64,000 nucleotides of DNA from Blastobasis lacticolella (GCA_905147135.1 LR990067.1:434001-498000), one strand, 5' to 3'; counted from the first letter of the stretch, positions 41,956-55,011 are shown. Notes: generated by a model not told the origin, from the letters alone. Program-made: numbers and translations.

Positions 41956-43868
41956 TGAATAGAGGGATTGTTTAAACTCAAAGAAAGAAAGGTCTGTAGG
42001 GGCAAAATAGTAGGCTACTTTACCCTTATCTACCCTTTTTATCTTTCATACAAAAAACCTTTGTAATATAACCAACAAAACAAAAAAATAATTATTGAAA
42101 TCAGCCCAGTTTTTTTGAGCAATTGATTTTTATGTATGGAGATTGATTCATTTATTAAAAAAATTATCATATACCATATAGCTTTTGCAGTCAATTATTA
42201 TATATGTTTGATGTACAAATTATGAATATGAAAATGGCATATTTGATTTGATTAATTTCTGGCGACTGGGACTTTTTTAGTTATCTTACCAAAAAACAAG
42301 GTTGACATGGCCGGGCTCCCACGTCCTCTACGTGGGAGCCCGGCCTTGTCAACCGGGTACGGTTTCCAGCCAGGCAAAATTTAAATGATGTATTTTAATT
42401 TTTGTTACGGGTCTGGGTGTCATATGTATAATATATATTTAAAAATATAATATAATTTTGTTGTATGTAGGGTTTAACCCTGACTTGTGTTATCACTTAC
42501 GACTATTAAGACTTCTGTTCAAACGATGGTTTGTCACCTTGATGCTTTGATTTTTAATTTTTTCATACATTATTAATGGTTTTATATGAGCATCTTTGGA
42601 TTTGGCCCTTCAGGCTCTGATCGCTCACCATTCTTCCCTGGAAAATAAGTTAATTTTGTAAAACCAGACTACGTTGTAACTACGTTCTACTAATGTTTTG
42701 ATTCAAATAGATTTCGGGAAATGATTTCTCGTCTTCTAGACATCCAATTGATAAAAGTAATGATGGTTTCTGGATTAAAACAGGGGCATTTGGGTGTTTG
42801 CCTGGATTCTTACTTTCGTAACTTCTTGTTTTTTTATGCCTATGGATCCAGACGGGCCCCAATGCCACGTACTTAATTTTTCCTGTCGAATGGCGATAGT
42901 TATTTCTGTAATTCTTTACCGAAAATAAGTTAAATCGAGGTTCAAAGGATCTAACCTAACTGTTTTGTTTATTTTACTCTTGTCATGTCATTTGATGTCA
43001 AGTGGGAAATTTTGAACTCTCCTTTGACTACCAAAGGAGATTTTAATCTTTTTTGTGCTTCTCTTATTCTAGATAACTGCTGGATCAAATTCCTCATCAG
43101 GTCGGCATGAATTATATTCTTGGCCGTCGAACACCAGACCGTCCGAAAATTAATATCGACCATTTCGGGAACTGGCTGGTTGACTATGACTACTGGCTAA
43201 CAAGACATTATCTTCTTTTGTGCCAAATGGTTCTAGAAGGTGTTTAAACGAAGACCCGAGCCTGCAATGGAGAATGCAGAGAGGGATTTTGTCAGAGTTT
43301 TCCCAGCCTTCGGCCATGGAGGTGAATAGATTGTAAAGTGATGTTACCATGAAAAATTAAATTGGAAAATTATTATGTGTTCGGTATAAAACTAAAGTAT
43401 ATACGATGCATCAATTTCTATCTCCGAAGACCCAGTTCTAAAATATGCACCTTGTCGCATGAACCTACTTCTATAAAAATCCCAAGCTGACGTAGTCGCT
43501 TAGCCAGTTCGCAAACAGGTACTTTCGGCCTGCGTTGACATTACAAAAGTGAAATAAGTGTTCCTGCCTGGACAGAAGGTTATGTGGATAAACTCTTTTT
43601 TCTAACTGTTGTGCTTTAGTAGACTATTTTTGATAAAATTCTTTGTTGTAGATAGTTTACCCATGGACTGAATAATCATACTCACTACCCTGATTCTTTT
43701 GTTTTCTTTGTTCAAGGGGTCGGCTACCGACCTCCAATTAGTCTCTCATAAAAATAAGCTTGCTACTGACCTTAAACAGAGCATTCCTTTTTATACAACT
43801 GAACCTGACCCACTGCTAGCAGTCCGTTACGTTACATCCGATGAGTCAGCAACCGCATGGCGGCCGAC
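41956..43868. other. Spacer DNA with short decayed frames
   Basis: Minus-strand open pieces at 42,680-42,868, 42,969-43,163 and 43,150-43,350 could be shreds of one decayed coding sequence. None shows a motif I can assign. The palindrome at 42,300-42,354 is the only clear structure. Confidence 0.3.
42300..42354. repeat. Snap-back palindrome, 25-bp arms
   Basis: The left arm starts GGTTGACATGGCCGGGC and the spacer is CCTCT. The right arm is its inverse with one mismatch. It is GC-rich in AT-rich surroundings. Confidence 0.9.
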
Positions 43869-44603
43869 TAGGGTTGCCACCCGTACTATAATATATAGTA
43901 TCGTACTATATTTGAGTGATTTGTACTATATATTATAGAAAAATAATATAGTACGAAAAATACTATATTTTCATCGATAATACAACTGTGGACGTTTTTT
44001 ATTTTATTTTGTAACAAGAACGCATGCCCATTGCCCAGCGCAGCATGGATATTTAAATATGAAAGTTGAATTTAATGAACTCAACAAATTGAAAATTTAA
44101 ATTAAATATTAATCAAATATTGTATTCTGTAGATATTGGATACATTAACTGATGGACTAAATGGAACTATCGTTTTGTTTACACATGAAACTGGGTTATT
44201 GTATAGAAGTATACAGAATTTTTGATTTTCAAAAGCACAAGTTTCATTGCTCGTAATTTATTTTCTTCTCTCCATTCCTGCAATTTCCTACAAACTACAA
44301 CATTTATGGGAAGTATTTTTTCTGTAATAAATATAAAATCAAGAGAAAAGAGGATTAGAGCATCGATTAATTTAATAAAACTTTCATTGTTTAAGTATAA
44401 ATATTTCAATAGTCGATAGATAATAAATAATAATTGATTGTTGGCTAAAGCCAAAAGTAACTAAAAATAAAATAGGTAAAAATAACTAGTTAATGTAAAT
44501 GAATGTGTACTTTTTATTTAGGAAAATATCCCAATAATACTATATTTTTTGCTATTAGATAAGAAAAATACCATATTTCTCCAAAAAAAAGGTGGCAACC
44601 CTA
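43869..44603. mobile_element. 735-bp hAT MITE with 8-bp TSD, arm B only
   Basis: The ends are TAGGGTTGCCACC and its inverse. The direct repeat CGGCCGAC flanks it at 43,861-43,868 and 44,604-44,611. Arm A has a single GTCGGCCG at 27,715-27,722, the empty target. The interior is very AT-rich with GTACTATA words. Confidence 0.9.
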
Positions 44604-44789
44604 CGGCCGACTGACAATAGTCCATTATTGGCTCAGACTGCGTGGGCGGAGCTAAATATTTAATAATACTGCATGAGAGTCAGGGCTGCATCCATGTGTC
44701 AAACTGCTCATGGTTGGGTAAGGAAAACGAGTTTTTTATACAGTTAACAATATATCTATTCAACTGACAATAGATTCTAATGACAATCA

Positions 44790-46626
44790 CTATGTTTTAG
44801 TATGCTTATTTCTAATTTCTTTAATTTTGCTTCTAATGCTATTGATAACACTCTGTTTGTCGTATGTCGTCCATTTTTCTTTGCGAGAATGACGTTCAAC
44901 GTATGTCAACATTGTAACCCTGGAATTCTTATCTAACCCGGGCCTCAAATAGGTACCGTTATTGTGAAAAGCATTCGCCTTGGCTCCGGTCAATGAACAC
45001 ACGGCCAGCGCACTCTGAGAAAATATTTCCGCGAGTAGCATTCGCGCTAGCGTCTTACAGTCTTTAGACACCCTTAGACAGTGTGCTAGTCTTATGGAAT
45101 TAACATACACCTTACTTCCAGAGATAAGCTCTTCAAGACCAAGATCTGGGTCATTTTCGGGGTACTTCAGAGTCCATCGACTATCCTTTGGATCGTATTC
45201 TGGTGGTAGGACAAAGCTTCGTAAATTACGTGGTTTCCTCGAAGCCATTTCATCTTCATCTTCGTTATAATCATCATCTGCATCTTCATCTTTATCATCA
45301 TTTAGTTCCGAAGTTTTAGACCTGGACGATTTCCTACATTTTTGTTTTACCGATTCTATAGTCAGCGCGTACGATTTGTGGATCTTCAAAACCCTCTCTG
45401 AAGAATCTAAATCTTCTTTATCCATATTTTTAAACATACGAGTTAGACGAATGACTTGAGTGCGGATACTCTTTGCTGGATAACCAACTGGCCGGTCTGT
45501 TTCTTCTGTACTCACTCCTGGAGAACCACTTCGATGACTATCATCATCTCGCACCGATGACACCTCCACTGTGTCTTCATTTCCTTCCGGCTCATCGACG
45601 GCCATTGGCTGAGCTTCCGAATGCTGGGACCCATGCGCAAGTTGGGGGGGCTCTGCTGCTGAAAGCTCTTCAGAGACTTTTCTTGTAGGCAGAACTTGAG
45701 GGTTATTTTGATCACCTTCTGCAACCTTTGAAATTTCAGTGTGATGATCATAACCTGTAATAGTTTTTATAACCTGATTTTGATTGCCGAATTGCAAGAG
45801 GTGTTGTTTCATAGATTTTATTAACTCTAGAGAAGGATAACAAGGTTTTCTCACGATGCTTGCACAATCATTTTCAGAAGAGTCTTCACGGTATTCAGGT
45901 ATTCGCTGAAGATAAGGATATACAAACGTTGTATTTTTGTCTGGGACGTTATCATTCGGGGAATAGCCTCCATTAGTCCTTTCTATGACCCTCAGTTTAC
46001 TCATAGTCTTCTCTACTGGAGATTCCAATGCTCGAGAACGCTTCATCGTAGTATTATGTCCTGAAAATAAAGTTTTATTACTTTGCGTCATCGTAAAACC
46101 TCCCTTGCCAATTTCCATTTAAATCACTTACTGTTTTCAACAGACGTGCACAAATCTTCAGCTGCGACGCCGTATTTCTTCTCTAAGATATAATGTCTAG
46201 CATCATCATAGGTATCTGCAAAAAATAAAAATCAAGTTAGCGATTTACAAAAAGTTCACTGCAATACTTGATTGAAATTTTAATATCCTAAGCATTCGTT
46301 TAATATTACTATATTACAATTTTAATTATAATTTATCAAGATAAGTATAATTATAATGAGTACTTAATATGCTACTCACATGTTTCATGTCGAACAACTG
46401 CCAGGTAGAGAGCCCATTGTGGCGAAAGTTCCTCCCCGGCCGCGACCCGTGTCTGTGTTTCCGATGGTCGCTCGTTAGGATACGCGACGATACTCTGTTC
46501 TTCAGTGACTCTGCGTACTCGTATCCACGATTGGGGTATACAGACTAACTCACCAATATCTTCACGAGGTCGTTCCAAAAACTTGACTACTGCGTATCGG
46601 CACTCTTTGGCATCCAACTGGAACAT
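44790..46626 (-). CDS. BEN-domain protein, arm B copy, three exons
   Basis: Read on the minus strand, the exons are 46,626-46,380, 46,215-46,132 and 46,060-44,790, with the same splice positions and exon lengths (247, 84, 1,271) as arm A. The second donor is GTAAGT rather than GTGAGT. The 533-codon frame is intact. I count about 19 residue differences from arm A, spread along the protein, with the acidic run and the BEN core (MLLAEIFSQSAL) unchanged. Two intact copies with no stops or frameshifts suggest that both are or recently were functional. DNA or chromatin binding is inferred from the BEN domain. Confidence 0.85.
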
Positions 46627-46767
46627 TTAATAGACCAAATAGCTAATCGTGTGAGAATCCGTAACGCAATGCTAGAAATATCCTTGAAACCACCTTACGG
46701 GCCTCATACTGGTTCTTGATCAAACAATTTATAAATTCAACGTAGTACGTTTACCTTCATTGCGGTG

Positions 46768-47133
46768 CAGGGCCGGATTTAGAGGTCCAGAGGCCTCGGG
46801 GCAACGGAGGAGCGGAGGTCCCCTCGCCCCAAATTATTTTCTAAATAAAGTGAACAACTTTTTTAAGTCGAGTTTTTCAATAAATAATTTATTGTAATTA
46901 AAAAATAATAAATTAAGTGTAATTATAATCAAATAATCATGTATGTACAAAGTACTGCAGGCTGTAGGTAAAGGTGAAAGAGCAAAAAAAAATATCAAAG
47001 GAAAAGATGTTTACTAGTGTTTACTAATTGGAATTTGAAAGATTTTTTTCCGAAGTCTCTATTGTAGGGGGCCCCCCGTTTGTGGAGGCCCCAGGGCTTT
47101 CGGCCCGGTTACACTCCCCTAAATCCGGCCCTG
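46768..47133. mobile_element. hAT MITE, arm B counterpart
   Basis: It has the same CAGGGCCGGATTTAG ends and the same target repeat (TTGCGGTG on this strand, at 46,760-46,767 and 47,134-47,141) as 25,176-25,550, so it was present before duplication. Confidence 0.85.
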
Positions 47134-47293
47134 TTGCGGTGTAGTATAAATCCTATCGTGACTCACTGTGAGCTCGTAAATATTACTGTGAAATAACGTT
47201 GGTAGGCCTTCGAGCGCGTTTATTTGGTGCCGGTGCCGGAGCCCCATTTAAATACACAATTTCCTCAACTGTTAGTCAGTCTGGACAGATATA

Positions 47294-48292
47294 GGTTATC
47301 CTACGTCATCGGGTAGAGCTCGTCCAATCTAAACTGACGCGCCCCACTATCGCATTAAAGCACACAAGCAAGTTTGAAATATGGACGCAATACATATACA
47401 AAAGCCGTTGTAATTGGTCATTCAGTTGCCGGTGAAATTCAAACGTAGGAGCACGCGTCGTTCATTGGCTCCCACACAGATGAAGTGTCGTTATCAATAT
47501 TTGCACTCACACATCGATATCAACTAACGTAAGTAGTGGGGCGCGTCATTTTAGACTAGACGAGCTCTGCAAGTAAAATTCCACTTTGTAGTGACAGTTG
47601 ACTTTTAGGAGCCCACAAAGCGTTGGTCTGCCCGTGCACGACCTGGCGCAAACAATTATTTATCTTTCTGTGACCTAACTTCGACTTTTCGCAGCTTTAG
47701 TACTAACATATCCTATTCTATAAGTAAACAACCGGGGTGGGGGCCTCTAATGTTTTTGGCACATTATTATGTTAGCGAACAGGCTAGACTGCCTATATGT
47801 AAACCATTGCTGTTTGGTTCACGTCACTAAACGTGGATGGAAAAAGGATTTAACGTAAAATGACATGTGAAATATGACATACCTACTAAATTATTATGAC
47901 ATTTTGAAACTTGTTTGTGACATTTTATAAGATAATTGTTACTAACCTAATTTTAAGATATTACTAACTACATATGAGTCCTGATACTTGAAATAAATAT
48001 TTCATTCATTCATTATTTATTTGTAAGAGTACCAACAGATGTACATTACAATGTATAAAGTCCTATTATAAAACAGTAAGCCAATAATAAATAGGTAGCC
48101 AGTAAATAATATTAATTATAGTCACGTAAAATAAAAGTGACTACTATTATGATTACTATTATTGATTATTATTACTGTTTCGTATTATGAGTATTGTGGT
48201 GTCAAAATAAATAATGTCTATGTAGTAATCTACAAAGTGGAATTTTTCTTTTTCTTTTTCTTTTTTTTTCTATTCGATGACGTAAGATAACC
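47294..48292. mobile_element. TIR element with nested MITE, arm B counterpart
   Basis: Inverted counterpart of 24,033-25,015, with TA flanks. The nested GAGCTCGTC MITE is at about 47,315-47,572. Confidence 0.65.
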
Positions 48293-48302
48293 TAGGACGT
48301 TC

Positions 48303-49215
48303 TCACTCGCTGTCACTGTCAATACAATTTATTCTGTCGGGATTTACCCTCATAATGGGTTCGTTCTGCACCTTGGTCGTAGCAGTAGACCCTCCAGGGT
48401 TGAGTATCTTTAGCGGCGTGCTTGAACTCCCCTCTTTAGGACCTCTCAAGGGATCACACGCCTTGGGACCCCTCAAGGGATCACACGCCTTGGGACCGCT
48501 CAAGGGATCACACGCCTTGGGACCCCTCAAGGGATCACACGCCTTAGGACCCCTCAAGGGATCACACGCCTTAGCCGGCCCCCGAGGACTCCCTGGATGC
48601 TTGGCTTTATAAGTGTTGATAGGCGGGCCAACGTTGAGAACCTAAAGGGAAGCAGTGTACACAATGTAAGCAACAGTTATTGAAATAAATAACTATTATA
48701 TTTATTTACTTATTCATCATCCACTGCAGGACTATTAGCCTCTCCCACGAAAGGGGAGGTTATTGCTATAATCTCCACGCTCGGCAGGCGGGTTAGAGAT
48801 CGCAGTGTTATAAATATAACAATGGAAAACGCTGCTGCCCATTTTCCAGCTTACGGGGATATTTTGCGTCAAAAACATTAGTCACCTTGTCCGACACCCA
48901 CGACTGTAAGGGGTTGGTGCTATTCTACTCTGCCGGACACCACACGGCCAGTAATTTATTACCTTGTACTTATTATCTTGGGCTCTGGACGAAGCGACAG
49001 ATCTCTCGCTCTTCTGGGACTCGAAAACGGTGGCCATGGGAGTCTTCTGTGACTCCTTAGAACCGGGAGAGGTTAGCTGCCTCCATACGACTCGGTACTT
49101 TTTCTGGTCATCAGGGGTATTCTGTGACCCCTCGGCAGGCGGCAAGGCCTTACAGAGACCCTTGATTTGGTTGCCGACTCGCGTGTTTATCATGTTTGAC
49201 AACCGTGAGTTGACA
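48303..49215 (-). CDS. Repeat-tail gene, last two exons, arm B
   Basis: On the minus strand exon 5 is 49,215-48,963 (253 nt, 18 nt shorter than in arm A) and the terminal exon is 48,641-48,303 (112 codons and TGA). Splice sites match arm A. The terminal exon keeps the 23-residue entry and the ICIDSDSE tail but has only five KACDPLRGP-type units. Upstream, three 141-nt modules (58,796, 61,585, 62,253) could join to exon 5 in phase. The W-rich exons 1-3 are not seen on this side, so the gene either continues beyond 64 kb or lacks its 5' part. Confidence 0.65.
48717..48955 (-). repeat. GATGAT-ended repeat in the arm B intron
   Basis: Counterpart of 22,806-23,030, in the same intron. Confidence 0.75.
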
Positions 49216-49399
49216 CTGTAAAAGGAGTAGAATGAGTCAAAATTGAATAAATAAACAAATATGGTTGGACAGTTCACATAGCGCCATCTAGCATTTATAT
49301 TTAGTATTAACTATACATTGTCATTTCAGTTAGAATAAGACCACGCTAAGTCCGAATCGCTTATTAAAAAAAACAAAGTAAAAATCTCTGTATGGCAAC

Positions 49400-50352
49400 C
49401 ATGGACTTACTACCCAAAGGGACTGCGCACTGCTTTGACTAAAACCGGGCAGAGCGAGAGTCACCATCGATAGTCCTTTGTCCCTTTCTAACAGCGTAAA
49501 CATAATGTTATTGGCATAATCACCGTCATTCTAAATTGGCAAGTGTCATGTTTGGTGTTGCCATTATTGGAGAAATATATTTACCGTGAATTTGGTATTA
49601 TTATGGGGTAATCCGTACAATCCGAAAAGTAGTTGTCAAAATACCTTTTGATCTACTGAACGTTTCTCCGTCAAACGTCGAGTCGACATAATTATCAACC
49701 TACGACTTTTTGTCCCACAAAACAGATTAAAGAGTTCGGTAACGATTTATCCTACAACACTAGTTCCTAAAGAGAAGTGATAGTACTCGTCGATATCTAC
49801 ATTTCGGGTGACAGCTCTCAAACTTAAAACTGTCATTCGAAATGTAGATCTCGATGAGTACTATTATTACTCTAGAAACTAGTGCTGTAAGACTAATCGT
49901 TTCCGAGTTTCAACAGTTCTAAGTTTGACAGCTGCCATCCAAAATGAAGATCTCGACGAGCACTATCATTTCTCTTTAGGAACTAGTGTTCTAGCACCAA
50001 TCGTTTAGGAGTTATTGCAGTTTTAAGTTTGACAGCTGTCATTCGAAATGTAGATCAACAAGTACTATAATTTCTCTCTAGAAACTAGTATTTAAGAACC
50101 AATGGGTTCCGAGTAGTAGGGAATCCTTGGGCTGGAACCTGGTGAAAATATGACCTTCAGATTGCACCCGGTCCGACTCTGCCTGGCCCTGATCGGTAGG
50201 TCGGTGTCCGCGCTAAGTAATAAAAGTAATTCGAAATTTGCATCAACAATGGTGGCAACACTAGAAAGGGACACAGGACTATCGATGGTGACTCTCGCTC
50301 TGCCCGGTTTTAGTCAAAGCAGTGCGCAGTCCCTTTGGGTAGTAAGTCCATG
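49400..50352. mobile_element. 953-bp TIR element with 8-bp TSD, arm B only
   Basis: The ends CATGGACTTACTACCCAAAG continue for about 90 bp as inverted repeats. The exact 8-bp direct repeat ATGGCAAC flanks it at 49,392-49,399 and 50,353-50,360. Arm A has one copy of the target (GTTGCCAT, 22,341-22,348). Eight-base duplication fits hAT or P superfamilies; no transposase is present. Confidence 0.9.
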
Positions 50353-51352
50353 ATGGCAACTAATGCAAAAAAATTTAAATTATAAAAAAAAAACAATGAT
50401 TTCTGCAGGATTTTTTATTTTCGGGAGTTACAAAAATATTATTAAATAATAGGCAAAACAATTAAAAATAGAGCGGGAGATAATAATTTAGACAAACTAA
50501 AAGTACAACATCAAGCTAATAGTGACCAAATAACTGAATACTTACAAGAACGACTGACAAGTACAGATTATCCCCAAATTATTGCCAAATCCACATTTTA
50601 TAATTTTTACTACTGTTAGTCAATACGCATTTAATGAAGTCCTATTATATCAATATAAAAAAGACACGCGTGGCACTCGGGGACTGCCGCGGTAAAGCTA
50701 TCGCATAGCATTTTTTATCAACTTATGCAATTATAATTATTTATTTATGCAGTATTTTTTTTTCTTTGATATTAATTCAAGTTATACTTTTTGAGCGTGG
50801 TGACCGATAAGAAAAAATTTTTTGTTCTTTTATTAAATAAATGAGAAGTTAATATTGTTTAAAATATTTTTATTATCTTACAATACATGTAGGTTATTTA
50901 GGAATTTTTATCATTGAAACTATAGGTTTATGGTAACTGAAATAAGAAACATAAGTTTGAGACTTGATACCCTCTAAATACCTATCTGGAAAATACCGCG
51001 TCAATGGTGGTCCCATATTTTGTTGTGGATTCTTGAAGAAACGTTGTCAATCGCTCTGATTTTTTATCAATAAAGTTGATGTTGAAATCGCCAGCCAAGA
51101 TAAGTGGAAATTTATTACCATTTGTACCATGTATTTTCGACCCTTGTTCAGTGTACTCCAGTAAAGTGCGATGAATAAAATGCTCTACCTCGTCCAATTT
51201 TGGATTCGGAGAAATGTAAATTGCTACCATGACTATGTGTAGGCCATTTCTAAGTTTGCATAAGCACGCACAAATGAGCGCCTAACATTAACATCGCTAA
51301 CGTGTGCAATATTTATTTCAATATTCGGAGTCATAATATTAGTAACATTACT

Positions 51353-51947
51353 ATTAAGCTATTGCATAGCCTTTATCGCGGGCTTTTGGGCGCGGCGACC
51401 GAATCAAGAAATTCCGTAACGAAAATAAACCTAACACCCCCACTCCGACCGGCACGGAGGTGCGGCGTTGAAAACCGTGCATCGTCTAACGTCGTTTTAG
51501 TTCGGCAGACTTCAGCACGGTGTTTGTGTGCGACTAGACGTATGCGTGTAGACTAGCTGCTAACTGCTCATAACTGATTCTATCTCTTTTAGACACAATG
51601 CTAGGTGAGACAGCGTGCTTTTTGGCCGCGTCCACGAGTGAGTTCGAGCCCGCGACTAGTTGAACCTTAACGTGTATGTATATGGTACGAGTGTACGAAG
51701 CTCGCACGGATAGAGACGAGCTGCTCCGAAATCGGACGAATACATAAGCAGCTGTTTATAAAAGAAATAAAATGGTTTCTTATCGGTCACCACGCTCAAA
51801 AAGTGTAACTTGAACTAATATCAAAGAAAAAAAAATACTGCATAAATAAAATAAATAAATAATTATAATTGCATAAGTTGATAAAAAATACTTTGCAATA
51901 GCTTTACCGCGGCAGTCTCCGAGTGCCACACTTATTTTATTTTGGTA
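51353..51947 (+). mobile_element. Non-autonomous Helentron nested in the endonuclease
   Basis: It starts GCTATTGCATAGCC and ends GCAGTCTCCGAGTGCCACAC, on the + strand, opposite to the host element. It separates the two halves of the endonuclease region. Confidence 0.65.
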
Positions 51948-53671
51948 AATAGCTACCCCACCTTTTGGAACAGTATCTCGTTTGAATTGAACAATACAAT
52001 TGAAATTAGGTATTTCAATCGGATAAGCATGCGTCATGCAAGTTTCGGTAAGAAGTAACACATTTGTTTGTCTCGTAACTGAATCTTGTAAATCGTATTT
52101 GTGACTATTTAGACTTTGGCAATTGAAAGTCACTATTGAAATGCCATTTCTATTGCTAATGATATCTAAGACACTTTGAGCTATCGTCTGAACACTCTTT
52201 AAAGACAGTCTTTTGAATTCTTGCAACAAAGATGCAGCCGCTGCAGCTTGCCTTCGATTATGATAAAACTTGAATGTAGGATTATCGTTTTTTGTCGTGA
52301 TATACAATTTTTCAATATTCGTCACCCGAGAGAGCGCAACATAAACGAGTTCCTGAGAATGTGCTTTACTATACTCATATACTATTTCGTCAAAAGTTCC
52401 ACCTTGCGACTTATGTATAGTAAGAGCAAAAGCTGAAGTTAATGGAAAATGTTTGCGTTTGGCTATACACTTTCTATCCGATGTTAATATAATATTTGCT
52501 GTTCGTAATTCAATGGGAACAGCGAGATTGCCGACTCTATTTTGCACTGCTAGAGCGGCTGCTTTTTGCCTTTTTTTCTACCCACTAAAGTGGGTCAGGT
52601 AAATCTGAACCACAAAATTCCAGTCAAACTCTAATCAATGTTTCACTTTCATCAAATTCTAGATGTACCAATTCCCCAACTGCACCAATGCATAAACCAT
52701 CAGCAACGTCGATGTTGGTTGTAATAACATAATGCTTTCCAACAACAAAAGTAATGTGGTAAGGCAGTCCTACAGTGTCAATAACAGATTTTTTTATGTA
52801 ATTTAATAATGACGTCTACAGACGTTGAAAGAACTTTGTTTTCACATTGGCTCAAAATCAAATTGATATAGGCGGCAACATCTTCATTTTTGAAAAATAA
52901 ACGAACTCCATCAGAACATAATGTAGCAACATCCTCTTTTTTGAAAAATCTTGATTCAATAAGTTGAAACTCATGCTCATCTACTACATCTCCATTAAGT
53001 ACCTATTTTTGTCAAAACTTGTGAAAATTCAACATTAGCTTGTCTCATTACTGTTATAAGTTGATAAAATTTTAATTTTCTCCATAAATGCGGACGCTCG
53101 TTCTGATTGTCTTGTAAATTGGTGTCGATCTTACTGGTGGCAATTGCCGTAAATCCTCCGATCAAAATAACATCTATACTTCCGAAAGCTGTGTTTTTTC
53201 CTGTTATTTGTTTAAGACGATTATCAATTTTATGTAGAAGTTCTGCACTAACCATGCTAACTTCATCAATGATCAGTTCTCTGACATATCTGAAGAGAGA
53301 TCTATACAATTGCAACGTTTCTGATGACAAAGGCAAAAGTTTTGAAAGAGAAATTTTGAGAGCTGTATGAACAGTTGTACCATCAATAGCCACGGCAGCT
53401 TTGCTGGTTGAAGCACATGTAATTGCTGGTTGAAGCACATGTAATATAGGCATTGCAGTAACCATCATTATCAGTGAACCTGTTGTGTATTTCCATAATC
53501 AGTTTGATAACGAATGATTTTCCCATGTCCTGGTCCGGTAAAAAATTTCTTAAATGGTTCTTGAATTGAAGTTTGTAAATGATGAATTATAGTCATAAGA
53601 ATATCTCTTTGTTGATCATTGGCCATTCGCATTAAATCATAGAATTGCTGATAATCCATTAAATTTTCTCT

Positions 53672-54151
53672 TATAAGCTATTGCATAGCTTTTATCGCGG
53701 GCTTTGAGCGCGGCGACTGAATCAAGAAATTGCGTAACGAAAATAAACCTAACACCCCCCACTCCGACCGGCACAGCGGTGCGGCGTTGAAAGCCGTGCA
53801 TCGTCTTACGTCGTTTCAGTTCGGCAGACTTCGGCACGGTGTTTGTGTGCGTGCGACTAGACGTATGCGTGTAGACTAGAAGCTAACTGCTCATAACTGA
53901 TTCTATCTCTTTCAGACACAATGCTAGGTGAGACAGCGTGGTTTTTGGCCGCGTCCACGAGTGAGTTCGAGCCCGCGACTAGTTGAACCTTAAAGTGTAT
54001 GTATATGGTACGACTGTACGAAGCTGGCATTAATAAGCTCGAATTAATATTAAAGAAAAAAAATACATAAATAAAATAAATAAATAATTATAATTGCATA
54101 AGTTGATAAAAAATGCTATGCAATAGCTTTACCGCGGCAGTCCCCGAGTGC
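53672..54151 (+). mobile_element. Non-autonomous Helentron nested in the helicase
   Basis: Same ends as 51,353-51,947 (GCTATTGCATAGCTTTTATC, then CAGTCCCCGAGTGCCACACG). It splits the helicase between its lead-in and the block starting DYQQFYDLM. Confidence 0.65.
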
Positions 54152-54232
54152 CACACGTATTATTTTTAGCTATAGCGCCAAGTTTATGCAGAGATGCATT
54201 TTGTAAATCAACGTTAGCAGTCGAGTTTGGAT

Positions 54233-54475
54233 CATCATCACAGCCCATAACAGCCCACTGCAGGACTTCGGGCCTCTCCCACGAAAGGGGAGGTCATTGC
54301 CATAATCTCCACGCTTGGCAGGCGGGTTGGAGATCGCAGTGCAGTTGATGTAAATCTACCCAGAAAGATGCTGCTGCCCACCTTTCGGATTTGTCCCTTA
54401 GTCGCCTCTTACGACACCCACGGGAAGAGATGGGGTGGTGCTATTCTTTGAGGTGGCGGCACCACACACTACACT
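54233..54475 (-). repeat. GATGAT-ended repeat, arm B only
   Basis: Inverted divergent copy inserted in the helicase lead-in. The gagtttggatcA word is seen on both sides, as a target duplication. Confidence 0.65.
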
Positions 54476-55011
54476 ACGAGTTTGGATCACGTAGCAATAA
54501 GTCATAAGGGTCTCTTTCAGATTCAGATTCATTTATTGCCCAAAGTAAATACAAGTACATTTATATACCTAGCAGTAAATACAGACAAAAATGTGCATTC
54601 ATTTAGGGTTCGTTAATAATAATTAGCGATACAATATTATTATTTGAAACATAATAATAATATTATTAATTTGTACAAAAGTACCTACAGAATCAAAATG
54701 GCAACGTAATAAATCAATAGATTGAAAAGTAAAGAAAATAATTACGCTGTATTCAGCGGTACACAGGAAAATTTAAATTTTGAATTTGAATTTGTTAAAG
54801 ACATCTAAGTATTCAGCCTACATTACGCCGTGTCCCGGCGCCCGACAAAAAATTAAAAATTAAAATGTTGCATAATGATTAAAAAGTTATTTTACGATAC
54901 AGCTGTAATGAAAATAGTATGGGAAATGCTGTAACGAAAAGTAATTTTTTAAAATGTTATAGTCTGACGTGAAAAAAGTGTACCTTTAAACGACTGTTTT
55001 CGAATATGTAA

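Larger units (their letters stand above)
50664..54520 (-). mobile_element. Helentron remains: helicase and endonuclease
   Basis: On the minus strand, in order: a helicase lead-in (ERDPYDLLLRDPNS), motif I as FFTGPGHGK, motif II as LIIDEVSMVSAELL, motif III (VILIGGF), MRQ, LFFKNEDVAAYIN, GLPYHITFVVGKHYVITTN, motif V (SAFALTIHKSQGGTFDE) and motif VI (LVYVALSRV). These are PIF1-type helicase motifs of Helitrons. An endonuclease-like domain follows (VTFNCQSLNSHKYD, LLLTETCMTH, then PLILAGDFNI), as in Helentrons. Several frameshifts, two nested derivatives and one interspersed repeat break it. No Rep (HUH) part is visible. It lies in the arm B intron before exon 5. Confidence 0.8.
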
